Translations under genes and position numbers: made by a program
From: Amphibacillus sp. MSJ-3
GTDB lineage: Bacteria > Bacillota > Bacilli > Bacillales > Amphibacillaceae
Direction of reading: 5' to 3'
Length of the DNA: 64,000 nucleotides
NCBI RefSeq assembly: GCF_018919165.1
Contig: NZ_JAHLQM010000001.1
Location: 124,001 to 188,000, forward strand
Notes under the pieces: model-generated
Told to the model about the DNA's origin: nothing
The model's database searches: none
The model's input: only the letters and a program-made list of their open reading frames with translations
In this document: positions 40,401-49,018 of the stretch, piece by piece
How the letters are laid out: each line of letters begins with the position of its first letter
Position numbering within the stretch: position 1 is the first letter of the stretch

Positions 40401-40443
40401 TCAAAGTAATAGCGATCAATCAAAAGATGATGATGATGAATAA
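37405..40443 (+). CDS. Class A penicillin-binding protein (glycosyltransferase/transpeptidase) with FN3 domain and charged tail
   Basis: Bifunctional peptidoglycan polymerase of 1012 residues. One signal-anchor helix (about 36-60). GT51 domain with IIATEDEYFETHEGI (catalytic Glu about 125) and TGGSTLTQQIIKN. Transpeptidase domain with SXXK at S466-K469 (GSTAKP), SYN at 526-528 and KTGTT at 658-662. FN3 domain about 848-927 (LSWSKSSSNDVVGYRVYR). The last ~85 residues are nearly all K, D, N, E and S. AGGAGGT before the ATG. It stands where B. subtilis has acsA-acuABC. PBP1A/2c-like subclass is not resolvable here. Confidence 0.94.
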   Translation: MNDQDKFKQIRSKSKSLIDRGIIQRFSRISYDVIWNIILFFIVIGIIGLFFIGGVGAGYFASLIKDEPLRSSESMVNAIYNYEETSEIYFANEVYLGEVSSDLHREVTALDQVSDDIIHGIIATEDEYFETHEGIVPKAILRAVFQEVTGSNVQTGGSTLTQQIIKNQILTNEVSFDRKAKEIILAMRLEKFMDKDEILEAYLNIVSFGRNANGRNIAGIQTATEGIFGLDADEVNLAQAAFLAGLPQSPISYSPFTNSGSIKSEEGLEPGLKRMETVLSRMLQAGYITEEQYEEALEFDLVASLAERQPTTHDKYPYLSEEIRRRTEIIIKEKLALEDGYTLEELQSNEELNEQYQMYAARELSQGGYKIHTTINKELYDTFQDVTANYNNFGRDKTAINRLTKETIMTEDPETGKLVPLVQQQQAGAVLRDNKTGAILAFVAGRDFEKDNVNFATATTRRQVGSTAKPLIVYGPAFEEGTLQPGSVIADVSFTYSDGSGSWSPTNFVAGRYYGLVTARTALAQSYNVSTASAYIDLLSGHNPVPDYLVKMGFDHFSEENYSYASNALGTFDATVEENTDAFSTFANKGKFVEGYMIETIETVDGETIYQHESEPVEVFSSQTSYLIIDMMRDVLTSGTGRTARASLSHPNVDWAGKTGTTNDFKDAWFVALNPNVTLGTWMGYGYEQPLDDGYSGRNQAYWAQLVNAATEVAPDIMAPSKKFEQPDGIVKRSFSLASGLIPSDITKSLGLVGSDIFNSKFVPKKEDYSLIKGNYIMIDGKAVAPGKNTPSEFTQGNGVMFNPEWLSDMGYDKLNDINQLIPANNSIWNNVKFPNSEVGKVKDDGKKPNAPRSLSKSGNTLSWSKSSSNDVVGYRVYRAKSPDGKFSLYKSTTDTSINVGKSSGVYQVAAVDYFGRESKRSSSFVDGSSDKDNHKNHKDKDDKKDNKNKDDEKDEKSKSDKKDKEDKKNNDNDGDRDNKDKSNDDKSNDSATNKDDNDQSNSDQSKDDDDE

Positions 40444-40473
40444 GCTAATCTATAGTTAACCATTATATACTTT

Positions 40474-40520
40474 AAAAGGTTCAACACATGATAATATGAT
40501 GTGTTGAACCTTTTCTTTTA
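40474..40520 (+). terminator. Terminator after the PBP gene
   Basis: A perfect 16-bp stem AAAAGGTTCAACACAT/ATGTGTTGAACCTTTT with a 9-base loop, followed by CTTTT, 30 bases past the stop. Confidence 0.9.
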
Positions 40521-40703
40521 CCATCTAATCATAAAGTGAACCATCAATCAATGGGAATAAACCGACTATTGGATTTCACGCATATACCAGGTACAGATAA
40601 ACCCCAATTCAAATAATAAATTAGAATTTGCCTTATTGGCAGGCAGTAAACATGAAGCCGTAGTATATTGGTAGTAACAACGAAGCCAACAAAGATAAAT
40701 CAT
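40521..40703. other. Spacer between two facing terminators
   Basis: About 180 bases between the PBP terminator and the motS terminator. No gene, repeat or structure seen. Confidence 0.5.
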
Positions 40704-40748
40704 AAAAACGGTCATGTTTATCCTTTTGTAATAAACATGACCGTTTTT
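40704..40748 (-). terminator. Terminator after motS
   Basis: A perfect 18-bp stem AAAAACGGTCATGTTTAT/ATAAACATGACCGTTTTT with a 9-base loop; T-runs at both ends make it bidirectional. It lies about 65 bases past the motS stop. Confidence 0.88.
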
Positions 40749-40813
40749 CTTGATTTAGAACTAGTTATGTACCAATCTCATATTTGATACTTACTTATTT
40801 TCAATCAAATTAT

Positions 40814-41581
40814 CTAGTTTAATCCTTGAGCCAACTCTAAAATAATAATTTCAACTCGTCTATTTTTTTGCCAGTTTTCCGAAGAATCATTTGGAACAAT
40901 CGGACGTGTGTCTCCATATCCTACTGAAATAAAACGTTCTTCAATAAAGTCACCAGAATTGATTATATAGCGAATCACACTACTTGCTCGAGCACCTGAT
41001 AATTCCCAGTTTGACGGGAATTGCTCAGTAGAGATCGGGCGACTATCTGTGTGACCCTCAACCCTAACATAGTTGGGGATATTGCTCAGTAGTAAGGCGA
41101 CTTTATCTAGAAAGGGTTCACCTTCTGATTTAATCACGGCTTCAGCAGTATCAAATAATATCCGTTCTTGTAGAATTAAAACAACGCCTTGATCTGTACG
41201 GTTAGCCGTGATCACATCTTGTAATTGATGTTCTTCTAGAAACCCCTCTACTTCTGCTAGTAATTCTTCCAATGATTCCTGGTTTTTGGCAATCTCTCCT
41301 GATTCAAATAGATTTTCCTTTTTAAGATCGAAACCATCATCTTGATCAGGCATAGCCGCACTATTATTTGGAAATTCAAAATCTATAGCTGAAGGAGAAC
41401 CTTCAAATAATATATTACGATTACGAAATGACTCTGCTATCGCCTCAAATCGGGCAACATCAATTTGCGACATAGAAAATAGTAAAACAAAGAAACACAG
41501 CAATAAGGTAACTAAGTCAGAATATGTAGTCATCCAGCCTGGACTACCGTCTTGTGTCTGCTTTCTCTCACGAAGCTTCAT
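40814..41581 (-). CDS. motS: Flagellar stator subunit MotS (sodium type)
   Basis: 255 residues: one membrane helix (about 22-42) containing the ion-binding aspartate in TYSDLVTLLLCFFVLLFSMSQID, an acidic linker, and a C-terminal OmpA-like peptidoglycan-binding domain (RVEGHTDSRPISTE, NWELSGARASSVIRYI, GYGDTRPIVPN). The MotS-like SMSQID context and its place beside ccpA, as in B. subtilis ytxE, favour a Na+-driven stator over the proton-driven MotB; ion choice is inferred. Its ATG lies inside motP, 14 bases of overlap, with GGAGGA as ribosome site. Confidence 0.92.
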   Translation of the reverse strand: MKLRERKQTQDGSPGWMTTYSDLVTLLLCFFVLLFSMSQIDVARFEAIAESFRNRNILFEGSPSAIDFEFPNNSAAMPDQDDGFDLKKENLFESGEIAKNQESLEELLAEVEGFLEEHQLQDVITANRTDQGVVLILQERILFDTAEAVIKSEGEPFLDKVALLLSNIPNYVRVEGHTDSRPISTEQFPSNWELSGARASSVIRYIINSGDFIEERFISVGYGDTRPIVPNDSSENWQKNRRVEIIILELAQGLN

Positions 41582-42392
41582 TACTTATTTCCTCCGATAT
41601 ACCTGCAAACTTATCTGATTGATGCTTTCTCATATCATCAGATAAAAATGCACTCAGCTTCTCTTTCAGGATACGTGGATTTTGTCCAGACTGTACACCT
41701 ATTACTCCCTCAACAATGATCTGTTTCATAAAAACTTCTTCATCTGTCTTTGAGGCTAACTTTCCAGCCATTGGTAGAAATACTAAATTGGCTAGAACAA
41801 CACCATAGAAAGTTGTGATTAATGCAACCGCCATTTGTGGGCCTAGTGTTGTTGGATCGTTCAAATCATTCAGCATTAAAACAAGCCCGATCAAAGTTCC
41901 AACCATCCCCCAAGCTGGTGCGTATTCACCCGCTTTTTCAAGGATTTTCCGTCCCTTAATATGACGATCCTCCATCGCCACAATCTCAGCACTCATAATA
42001 TCCTGAATAACTTCCGGTTCAATACCATCGATTGCGAGTAGTATGCCTTTTTTAATAAACGGATCCTCTACTTGATCCAACTCATTTTCTAAAGAAAGCA
42101 AACCTTCACGGCGGGCACGCTCTGATAGATGTTCAAATAAAGCAATAAGTTCAGGTAAATCATAGTGGTTCTTCACAAATGATTCTTTAATAACTTTTCC
42201 CATCAATTTTACTTGATCGACATTAAAATTAATTAATATCCCCGCTATTACTCCACCTAAAACAATAATAAATGAAGGTACATCAATGAAACTTAGAAAG
42301 CCAAATAAACCTGAACTTGAAAGAATCCCAAATGAGATCATACCTAAACCAAAAACAATTCCCAACGGTGTCAAAATATCTTTTTGTTTCAT
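41568..42392 (-). CDS. motP: Flagellar stator subunit MotP (sodium type)
   Basis: 274 residues with four membrane helices (about 7-25, 32-52, 148-170, 182-203). Cytoplasmic loop with ARREGLLSLENEL and the rotor-contact acidic region; EYAPAWGMVGTLIGLVLML carries the conserved proline-tryptophan of helix 3. Forms the A5B2 stator channel with MotS. GGGAGAG precedes the ATG. It follows ccpA by 87 bp; the trio ccpA-motP-motS is collinear as in B. subtilis. Confidence 0.93.
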   Translation of the reverse strand: MKQKDILTPLGIVFGLGMISFGILSSSGLFGFLSFIDVPSFIIVLGGVIAGILINFNVDQVKLMGKVIKESFVKNHYDLPELIALFEHLSERARREGLLSLENELDQVEDPFIKKGILLAIDGIEPEVIQDIMSAEIVAMEDRHIKGRKILEKAGEYAPAWGMVGTLIGLVLMLNDLNDPTTLGPQMAVALITTFYGVVLANLVFLPMAGKLASKTDEEVFMKQIIVEGVIGVQSGQNPRILKEKLSAFLSDDMRKHQSDKFAGISEEISNEAS

Positions 42393-42479
42393 ATGCTCTC
42401 TCCCTAACCCTGATACTTAAAAAATCGTATTAATACTAGATAATATTAAATAGCAACATTATTAATATCGGAGTTATTT

Positions 42480-43475
42480 TTAGTTTGTTGAGCTTCTTTC
42501 AATAATTTGATGCGGTAAAATAACATTTGAGTCTTCTACCTCTTCTTTATTCATATATTTTGTTAATAAACGCATAGCAACCGCCCCAATATCATATATT
42601 GGTTGAACAACTGTTGATAATGTCGGACGGACCATTGTTGCCAATCTCGTATTATCAAAACCAATAATCTCCATGTCGTTGGGTACATTCAAACCATGGT
42701 CTTGAATTGCATGAATAACACCTAAAGCAACTTCATCTGTTACGGCAAAAATTGATGTTGGCCTTTCCTTCAATTCTAATAAATGATCAATAGCTTTTAT
42801 CCCCGAAGTATAGGTTAGATCACCACGATAAACATAATCTTCATTTAAAGTTTGATTATACTCCTCAAGGGCGCGGACAAAACCTTGGTATTTCAATTCA
42901 TGTGCAACGGTTTCCTGAACTCCCGTCACAAAGGCAGGATGTTTATGACCATTATCTATTAATAATTTCGTTGCCTCATACCCAGCCTTTTCATAATCAA
43001 TATTGACTGAAGGAATTGAAAGTGTTGGATCAACAGTAGCAGCCAAAACGATTGGAACTGGAGATGTTTCAAACTGTTGAATATGCTCTTCCTTAATACG
43101 CCCTCCCATATAAACTATTCCATCTACTTGTTTTTCTAACATTGTATTAATTAACTTGATTTCTTTGTCTATGTTATGATCTGAATTACTTAGAATAATA
43201 TTATATTTATACATATTAGCAATATCATCTATTCCTCTTGCTAATTCAGAGAAAAACATACTTGAAATATCAGGGATAATTACACCTACTGTTGTTGTTT
43301 TCTTACTAGCCAATCCCCTTGCCACAGCATTTGGGCGATAACCAAGTTCTTTAATTGTTCTTAGCACTTTCTTACGTGTAGCTGGTTTTACATTTGGATT
43401 TCCATTTACAACTCTTGATACAGTTGCCATTGATACATTTGCTTCACGTGCAACATCGTATATTGTTACATTCAT
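42480..43475 (-). CDS. ccpA: Catabolite control protein CcpA
   Basis: LacI-family master regulator, 331 residues. HTH at the N-terminus ([20 protein letters not shown]), hinge helix [17 protein letters not shown], then the periplasmic-binding-like core. CcpA binds HPr-Ser-P and cre sites, repressing alternative sugar use and activating ackA and glycolysis; targets in this window may include ackA, citZ and the alpha-galactosidase cluster (inference). GGGGGTC precedes the ATG. Preceded by a 224-bp gap after the DAHP synthase gene, with its terminator. Confidence 0.96.
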   Translation of the reverse strand: MNVTIYDVAREANVSMATVSRVVNGNPNVKPATRKKVLRTIKELGYRPNAVARGLASKKTTTVGVIIPDISSMFFSELARGIDDIANMYKYNIILSNSDHNIDKEIKLINTMLEKQVDGIVYMGGRIKEEHIQQFETSPVPIVLAATVDPTLSIPSVNIDYEKAGYEATKLLIDNGHKHPAFVTGVQETVAHELKYQGFVRALEEYNQTLNEDYVYRGDLTYTSGIKAIDHLLELKERPTSIFAVTDEVALGVIHAIQDHGLNVPNDMEIIGFDNTRLATMVRPTLSTVVQPIYDIGAVAMRLLTKYMNKEEVEDSNVILPHQIIERSSTN

Positions 43476-43655
43476 TATAATCGACCCCCATTAATAAAAT
43501 TTGCTTAATTAATATATTGTCCAGTATAGCATAGCTAACTAACTTCCATACGCTATTAAAATCAATTATTTTGCATTCGTATGAATAAAATCTATCATTA
43601 GTATAGCAAATTTATTTGCTTAAGTCTGTTATTAATTTGTAAAGCCCAACAAAAG

Positions 43656-43691
43656 GCCCTTGATATTCCTTATAAAGGGAATAAAAAGGGC
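43656..43691 (-). terminator. Terminator after the chorismate mutase/DAHP synthase gene
   Basis: GCCCTTGATATTCC and GGAATAAAAAGGGC pair over most of their length; on the minus strand the hairpin is followed by CTTTTG. It starts about ten bases past the stop. Confidence 0.65.
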
Positions 43692-43699
43692 GTTTAGAC

Positions 43700-44767
43700 T
43701 TATTTTTGAGGTATGACTTCTGAAACAAATTGATCAAATTGGTCAAAATCCATTTGTTGTTGCGCATCTGATAAGGCGACTGATGGATCCGGATGTACTT
43801 CTGCCATAATCCCATCAGCACCAATTGCTAAAGCAGCTTTTGCTGCCGGAATAAGCAAATCACGGCGACCTGTTGAATGTGTAACATCAACAATAACAGG
43901 TAGGTGTGTTTCTTGTTTCAAGATTGGAACGGCTGTAATATCGAGTGTATTTCTTGTTGATGTTTCGTAAGTACGGATACCACGTTCGCATAGAATTATT
44001 TCACCATTACCACGTGAATGAATATACTCAGCAGCGTTGATAAAATCAGAAACTGTTGCAGACATCCCTCTTTTTAAAACAATCGGCTTGTTTACCTCAC
44101 CTGCAGCTTTTAACAATTCGAAATTCTGCATATTACGTGCCCCGATTTGGATAACATCTAAATACTCTGCTGCTTTCTCAACATCAGCAGGGCTTACTAC
44201 TTCACTAACAACAGCTAATCCAAATTGCTCAGAGATTTCCTTCAAAATTTTTAATCCTTCAAAACCCAACCCTTGGAAATCATATGGGGAAGTTCTTGGT
44301 TTAAAGGCACCACCACGAATAATCTTAAAGCCTTTATTTTTGATTTGTTCTGCTACTTGTGCAACCTGTTCGTAACTCTCTACTGCACAAGGTCCAAAGA
44401 TAAACCTTGGTTCATCATCACCAAATTTCGCTCCATTGATATCAATTATCGTATCTTCAGTTTTTCTTTTTCGGGAAACAAGTAACTCTTTACTATGATC
44501 CTTCTCTTGTAACTCTAAACCTGCTTTGAATATTTCCTTAAACAAATGAATAATCGTTGCATTTTTAAAAGGACCATCATTTTTATTTTTAATCAATTCT
44601 AACATATCACGTTCACGTACAGGATCATACTTCTTATCAGCCCCGTGGTGTTCCTTCGCTTGTGCCGTTTCTTTTACAAGTTCACCACGTTTGTTAATCA
44701 AATCCAGTAACTCTAAATTAACTTGATCAAGCTCTTCTCTCAACTGGTCTAATTTTGTTTTACTCAA
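43700..44767 (-). CDS. aroA: Bifunctional chorismate mutase / DAHP synthase
   Basis: First enzyme of aromatic amino-acid synthesis with an N-terminal regulatory mutase domain. 355 residues. The AroQ-type mutase (about 1-90) shows [23 protein letters not shown] and [12 protein letters not shown]. The synthase barrel (about 108-355) shows [58 protein letters not shown] and [11 protein letters not shown]. Start TTG after AGGGGG. Adjacent to ccpA as in B. subtilis. Confidence 0.95.
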   Translation of the reverse strand: MSKTKLDQLREELDQVNLELLDLINKRGELVKETAQAKEHHGADKKYDPVRERDMLELIKNKNDGPFKNATIIHLFKEIFKAGLELQEKDHSKELLVSRKRKTEDTIIDINGAKFGDDEPRFIFGPCAVESYEQVAQVAEQIKNKGFKIIRGGAFKPRTSPYDFQGLGFEGLKILKEISEQFGLAVVSEVVSPADVEKAAEYLDVIQIGARNMQNFELLKAAGEVNKPIVLKRGMSATVSDFINAAEYIHSRGNGEIILCERGIRTYETSTRNTLDITAVPILKQETHLPVIVDVTHSTGRRDLLIPAAKAALAIGADGIMAEVHPDPSVALSDAQQQMDFDQFDQFVSEVIPQK

Positions 44768-45189
44768 TTTAAATCCCCCTAAAAATAGTATATTTTGTTC
44801 GAAAACTTAACTTATCACTTTATAATGATCGTGATAAATTTGTTTTTTTACCTATTTTACATTGATAAAATTTAATCAAAGCAAATGACTTAACTAAGAA
44901 CAGCCGATCACCTTCGTCACATTACCAATCTTTAGATAAAGTATTAAGTTAGGATAATGAAAGATAACGGCTTGATAATGGATGAATAATTAGAGATCAT
45001 TATAGCTAATAATTTCACTCTTGTCACTATATTGTTTAAATATTTTGTATTTTCTTTTAACTTTTCACTATAGGCGCATTAACTGTAAAGGCTATCCTTC
45101 AATTATACCTGGAAAATGATCAAATGATAAGCAGAGATCAACGGTTTTTATAAAGTTTACTTCTTTCTTTAGGGAATTATAATCAGAAA

Positions 45190-45397
45190 TTTTTATCCCG
45201 CATTAACAGGCAATAAAACGCGCACTTCAAGATTTGAACAAAAGCTTTAAAGATGAGTGGGAGATCAATTGCCTGTAAAAGCTCGATTGCCTCAAGGGCC
45301 TTTAGGTCATCGCCTTGTGGTAGAAACAAATGTTTTCGATGGGATGAGTAATCGCAATCCCAATCAGAGTGCAACCCCCACTGATTGAAGATTCACA
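45190..45397 (+). repeat. Dispersed repeat family B, medium copy
   Basis: Runs from TTTTTATCCCGCATTAACAG through CAAGATTTGAACAAAAGC, GGGAGATCAATTGCC, CAAGGGCCTTTAGG, TTCGATGGGATGAGTAATCG and CCCCCACTGATTGAAGATT. It aligns almost base for base with the opposite strand of 54648-54930, but lacks the GTCTA/TCCTGT double-hairpin module present there. Confidence 0.88.
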
Positions 45398-45477
45398 TTA
45401 TTATAATGGTAATATTCTATTTATATTTTTCAGGATACAGTTGTCAGTAAGTTTTTTTAAAATTATTATACGAAACA

Positions 45478-45506
45478 TTGATATTCTGTTAAACTTATAT
45501 TTAATA
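45478..45506 (+). promoter_or_regulatory. Candidate promoter of the FtsA-like gene
   Basis: TTGATA and TTAATA are 17 bases apart; transcription would start near 45512, which supports the start codon at 45533 rather than 45509. Confidence 0.5.
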
Positions 45507-45532
45507 GTATGGGCATAGAAAGGATAAAGACC

Positions 45533-47668
45533 ATGGATAATACTATTTTCACACTAGATATAGGGACGCGATCAGTTATTGGATTACTATTGGTGGAAAA
45601 TGATCAAGGATATAAACTAATCGATTATGTCATGATTGAGCATGAGGAACGTTCAATGCTAGATGGCCAAATACACGATGTTGTGCTTGTGTCAGAGGTA
45701 ATTAAAAAAGTTAAATCAGAATTAGAAAATAGACATTCACTTCATTTAGACAGAGTTTGTGTTGCGGCAGCTGGACGAGCTCTAAAAACAAAGAGAACCA
45801 AAATAAGTAAAGATATTGATCAACAGCCACTTATGGAGAAAGAAGATATTTTATTCTTAGAGTTAAATGCCGTCCAACAAGCACAATATGATCTCGCACT
45901 TGAAGAAGAAAATCTCAATAACCAAATCCATTATTACTGTGTGGGTTATTCTGTTCTTCAATACCAATTAGACAATGAATTAATTGGCTCCTTAATTGAT
46001 CAGCAGGGGAAAATTGCAGAAGTTGAAATTATTGCAACCTTCCTGCCGAAAATTGTTGTTGAATCTCTGCTATCAGCTTTACAACGAGCAGGACTTGAAA
46101 TGGAAGCTTTAACACTTGAGCCAATAGCAACAATTAATGTTTTAATTCCAGAATCAATGCGACGTCTTAATATAGCTCTAGTTGATATTGGTGCAGGAAC
46201 CAGCGATATTGCCTTAACTGATCAAGGCACTATCACAGCTTATGGGATGGTTTCTAAAGCTGGTGATGAAATTACAGAAGCAATCAGTGATCATTATTTA
46301 TTAGATTTTAACGAGGCGGAACGAGTTAAGCGTGATTTGACAGAGTATGGAGAGGCTACCTTAACAGATATCCTAGGATTTGAGGAGACAGTAACACTTG
46401 ATGAATTAGCAAAAGCAATTGCCCCAGCTATTGAAACACTGGCACAAGAGATTGCTGACCAGATCATCCTTTTAAATAATCAAGCACCAAAAGCAGTCAT
46501 GCTGGTTGGCGGTGGAAGCCTAACCCCAAGATTAACACATGCCATTGCCCGTAAATTAAAATTGCCAGATAACCGTGTTGCGACAAGGGGTGTCGATGCT
46601 ATTAAAAATTTAGAGACACTTGTTAAGCTTCCGTCAGGGCCCACCTTTATCACACCAATTGGGATTGGGATTGCCGCAAAGCAAAATCCAGTCCATTATA
46701 TTAGTGTCACTGTCAATGATCGTGCAGTTCGCTTGTTTGATATGAAACAATTGACCGTTGGGGATTGTTTATTAGCAGCTGGGATACATATTGATAAGAT
46801 GTATGGTCGGCCAGGTATGGCCTATATAATCACCTTTAACAATCAAACGATTACACTTCCAGGTACATATGGAAAAGCACCACAAGTAATTTTAAATGGA
46901 AAAGAGATCAATATCGATCATCCAATCAAACATGGTGATAAACTTAAGGTGAAAAAGGGGGACGATGGGAAGGAACCGATTGTTTCTCTTAAAGAAATCA
47001 TCGATGATTATCAAAGTTTCCATATTACTTTTAATGGTGAATCTGATATAATTAAACCCGAATTTCTAGTAAACGATAAGCGAGTTACCGCTGATTATAT
47101 ATTAAAGGATCATGATCAAGTTCGTTTGATAAAAATAAAAACATTGGCTGATTGGATTGATAATAAAGGTAAACAACAAATCTTGGATGATCTCACACCC
47201 TTTACAATTTACCTTGACGGTCAAAAAATAGAATTAAAGCAGTTCTCAGGCCAATTAAAAATAAACGGTAGGCTAGCAGAACTAAATCAACAAGTGATGC
47301 CAGATGACCAGATTAGCTTTTCACCAATGAAACAAGTTTCGATCATTGAGCTATTAGATGCATTGAATCTCCATTCTGAAATTGAAATAAATGTTAACTT
47401 CAATGGTGAAGCCGTCAGACTTTCTAAAAAAGTATTAACTATCTTGCAAAATAATCAACCATTGAAACATACAGATCTAATTAATACGGAAGCGAAGCTG
47501 ACAACACAAACATTAGAGAATCAGAACTTTATTTTTCAAGATTTATTTCGCTTTATTTCCATTGATTTGTCTAAGGTTAAAGGGAATTTACAAATCCTAA
47601 AGAATGGTAAACCTGCGACTTTTCTTGATCCCTTAACAAATAATGATCAAATTGAGATCAAATTCTAA
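45533..47668 (+). CDS. FtsA/PilM-like actin-fold ATPase with repeated C-terminal modules
   Basis: 711 residues from MDNTIFTLDIGTRSV; AAAGG is nine bases upstream, while an earlier ATG lacks a site. Residues 1-~385 are an FtsA-type ATPase: phosphate-1 motif FTLDIGTRSVIGL, SHS2-like insert with DRVCVAAAGRALKTKRT, phosphate-2 VDIGAGTSDIA, and adenosine motif VMLVGGGSLTPRL. It lacks the C-terminal membrane helix of true FtsA. Residues ~395-711 hold at least four, perhaps five, ~60-residue units, each with a strand like ITFNG, then VxxNGKxxxxxxxIxxxDxIxI. Single gene with its own promoter and terminator. Function not established; an envelope or division role is a guess from the fold. Confidence 0.85.
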   Translation: MDNTIFTLDIGTRSVIGLLLVENDQGYKLIDYVMIEHEERSMLDGQIHDVVLVSEVIKKVKSELENRHSLHLDRVCVAAAGRALKTKRTKISKDIDQQPLMEKEDILFLELNAVQQAQYDLALEEENLNNQIHYYCVGYSVLQYQLDNELIGSLIDQQGKIAEVEIIATFLPKIVVESLLSALQRAGLEMEALTLEPIATINVLIPESMRRLNIALVDIGAGTSDIALTDQGTITAYGMVSKAGDEITEAISDHYLLDFNEAERVKRDLTEYGEATLTDILGFEETVTLDELAKAIAPAIETLAQEIADQIILLNNQAPKAVMLVGGGSLTPRLTHAIARKLKLPDNRVATRGVDAIKNLETLVKLPSGPTFITPIGIGIAAKQNPVHYISVTVNDRAVRLFDMKQLTVGDCLLAAGIHIDKMYGRPGMAYIITFNNQTITLPGTYGKAPQVILNGKEINIDHPIKHGDKLKVKKGDDGKEPIVSLKEIIDDYQSFHITFNGESDIIKPEFLVNDKRVTADYILKDHDQVRLIKIKTLADWIDNKGKQQILDDLTPFTIYLDGQKIELKQFSGQLKINGRLAELNQQVMPDDQISFSPMKQVSIIELLDALNLHSEIEINVNFNGEAVRLSKKVLTILQNNQPLKHTDLINTEAKLTTQTLENQNFIFQDLFRFISIDLSKVKGNLQILKNGKPATFLDPLTNNDQIEIKF

Positions 47669-47687
47669 ATTAAATCAATTAAAAAAC

Positions 47688-47726
47688 AAGTAAGAGGTGT
47701 GTGAATGAATCATACACCTCTTACTT
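47688..47726 (+). terminator. Terminator after the FtsA-like gene
   Basis: AAGTAAGAGGTGT and ACACCTCTTACTT form a perfect 13-bp stem extended by TGA/TCA, 20 bases past the stop. The following bases are AT-rich but not a clean T-run. Confidence 0.7.
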
Positions 47727-47758
47727 ATATAACCATAATTACGGACTAAAACAAATAT

Positions 47759-47790
47759 TGTCAACTAAATAACAAGTTATTTAGTTGACA
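47759..47790 (-). terminator. Perfect 15-bp inverted repeat downstream of the MFS gene
   Basis: TGTCAACTAAATAAC and GTTATTTAGTTGACA are exact inverses with a 2-base centre. On the minus strand the tail reads ATATTTGTTTT, so it may terminate the alpha-galactoside operon. The near-perfect symmetry would also fit an operator. Confidence 0.55.
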
Positions 47791-47845
47791 CCTCCGTATT
47801 TTCACCTCATATCAATTTCCGTCGGTTCGCAAGGTATTTAACCCA

Positions 47846-49015
47846 TTATACATTAGCTGTTACTTCCTTTTTAGTCTGTTTTCTAGTTACAAAAATTGTA
47901 ACTATCAGTACAAATATAAATAAAATAGAGAAGACATAGAATGGAGCAGTTAAAGCATCACTCCCTGTAATTGTTTGCGTAACACTCATAGCAATTGGCG
48001 CGATAAAATTACCAATATTACAGCCGATAAAAATTAAAGAAGTAGCAAAATTCACTGTATTTTTTGTTGTAATTCGATCTAAATTATTAAAGATAAATGG
48101 AAAACACCAAGCTCCTGGGATACTTGATAGGAACAAACCAAGTAACAACAATACCATATTTCCATCAGACATAGCAATCAGAAGATTAGATACCACGAAA
48201 ATACCTATTCCTAAATACATCGTTGCTGTACCAAATAACCGATTGACTAGCCCAAAAACAAAGCCTGCAATAATCCCAAATATCGGCATTAAAGCGAGAT
48301 AATTACTTGAGTTAAAACCAGCTCCACTAATTTCGGTCGCAATCGATGCAAAACGAACAGAGATGGCGATGCTATTCATTACTAATAAGATAGCAAATAA
48401 AACTAATGAATAGACTGCTGGATTCATCTTTTCTTTTACTGTTACTTCCTCTTTTTCTTCTAAATGTACTTCCGGAACCTTCCAAGCAAATAAAAGGGCC
48501 ATCGGGAAAGCAATTGCATAAACAATAAATGATGCAGTCCAACTAATATTGACTAATAAACCTGCCAAAAAGATTAATACTGTTTGGCCAATTGCCTCCA
48601 TTGAACTTCTCATTCCAAGTAAGGTTGCACGTGTATTACCTGTATATAAAGCACTAATATAACTCACAGCTAATGAATTGTATAAACCTAAACCTGCACC
48701 TAGCGTAATCCTACTTATTAGTACCATCGTAAAGTTAGAAATCAATACAGGAATAACACCACCAATCCCAGCTAGTAACAAACCTATAATAATTGTTTTT
48801 TTCATACCCAATTTATCTGCTACATAACTAGATAGTAAAATAAAGAGAATAACTGTGATACTTGGCAAAGTTCCCAATAATTCAGTTTGACTTTGCGAAA
48901 TATTTAACGCTTCCTTCATCTGAGGTATTACTCCATTAATTGCTTGAGAACTCGTTAGCATCAAGGAGATTCCTAAAACTGCGACTTTTTGCAATAAGTC
49001 TTTTTGTCTTTCCAT
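47846..49015 (-). CDS. MFS transporter, probable alpha-galactoside or sugar permease
   Basis: 389 residues with twelve predicted helices in two halves split by a charged loop near 185-205 (LEEKEEVTVKEK). The MFS loop 2-3 motif is present as YVADKLGMKKTIIIG. No characterised substrate subfamily is recognisable from sequence. It starts three bases after the alpha-galactosidase stop with GAGGAG as ribosome site, so it is cotranscribed, which suggests uptake of melibiose- or raffinose-type sugars (context inference). Confidence 0.85.
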   Translation of the reverse strand: MERQKDLLQKVAVLGISLMLTSSQAINGVIPQMKEALNISQSQTELLGTLPSITVILFILLSSYVADKLGMKKTIIIGLLLAGIGGVIPVLISNFTMVLISRITLGAGLGLYNSLAVSYISALYTGNTRATLLGMRSSMEAIGQTVLIFLAGLLVNISWTASFIVYAIAFPMALLFAWKVPEVHLEEKEEVTVKEKMNPAVYSLVLFAILLVMNSIAISVRFASIATEISGAGFNSSNYLALMPIFGIIAGFVFGLVNRLFGTATMYLGIGIFVVSNLLIAMSDGNMVLLLLGLFLSSIPGAWCFPFIFNNLDRITTKNTVNFATSLIFIGCNIGNFIAPIAMSVTQTITGSDALTAPFYVFSILFIFVLIVTIFVTRKQTKKEVTANV

Positions 49016-49018
49016 TTC

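Larger units (their letters stand above)
44768..45508. other. Intergenic region upstream of the FtsA-like gene
   Basis: About 740 bp. It holds the promoter region of the DAHP synthase gene (minus strand), a family B repeat (45190-45397) and the promoter of the FtsA-like gene. The stretch 44800-45180 shows nothing recognisable. A minus-strand frame over the repeat is not a gene. Confidence 0.55.

Noticed and set aside
40078-40459. Several overlapping open frames on both strands near the PBP end
   Set aside because: They are shadows of the low-complexity charged tail; the codon periodicity belongs to the PBP frame.
45183-45374. 63-codon minus frame
   Set aside because: Inside a family B repeat; same reasons as the 24.6-kb frame.
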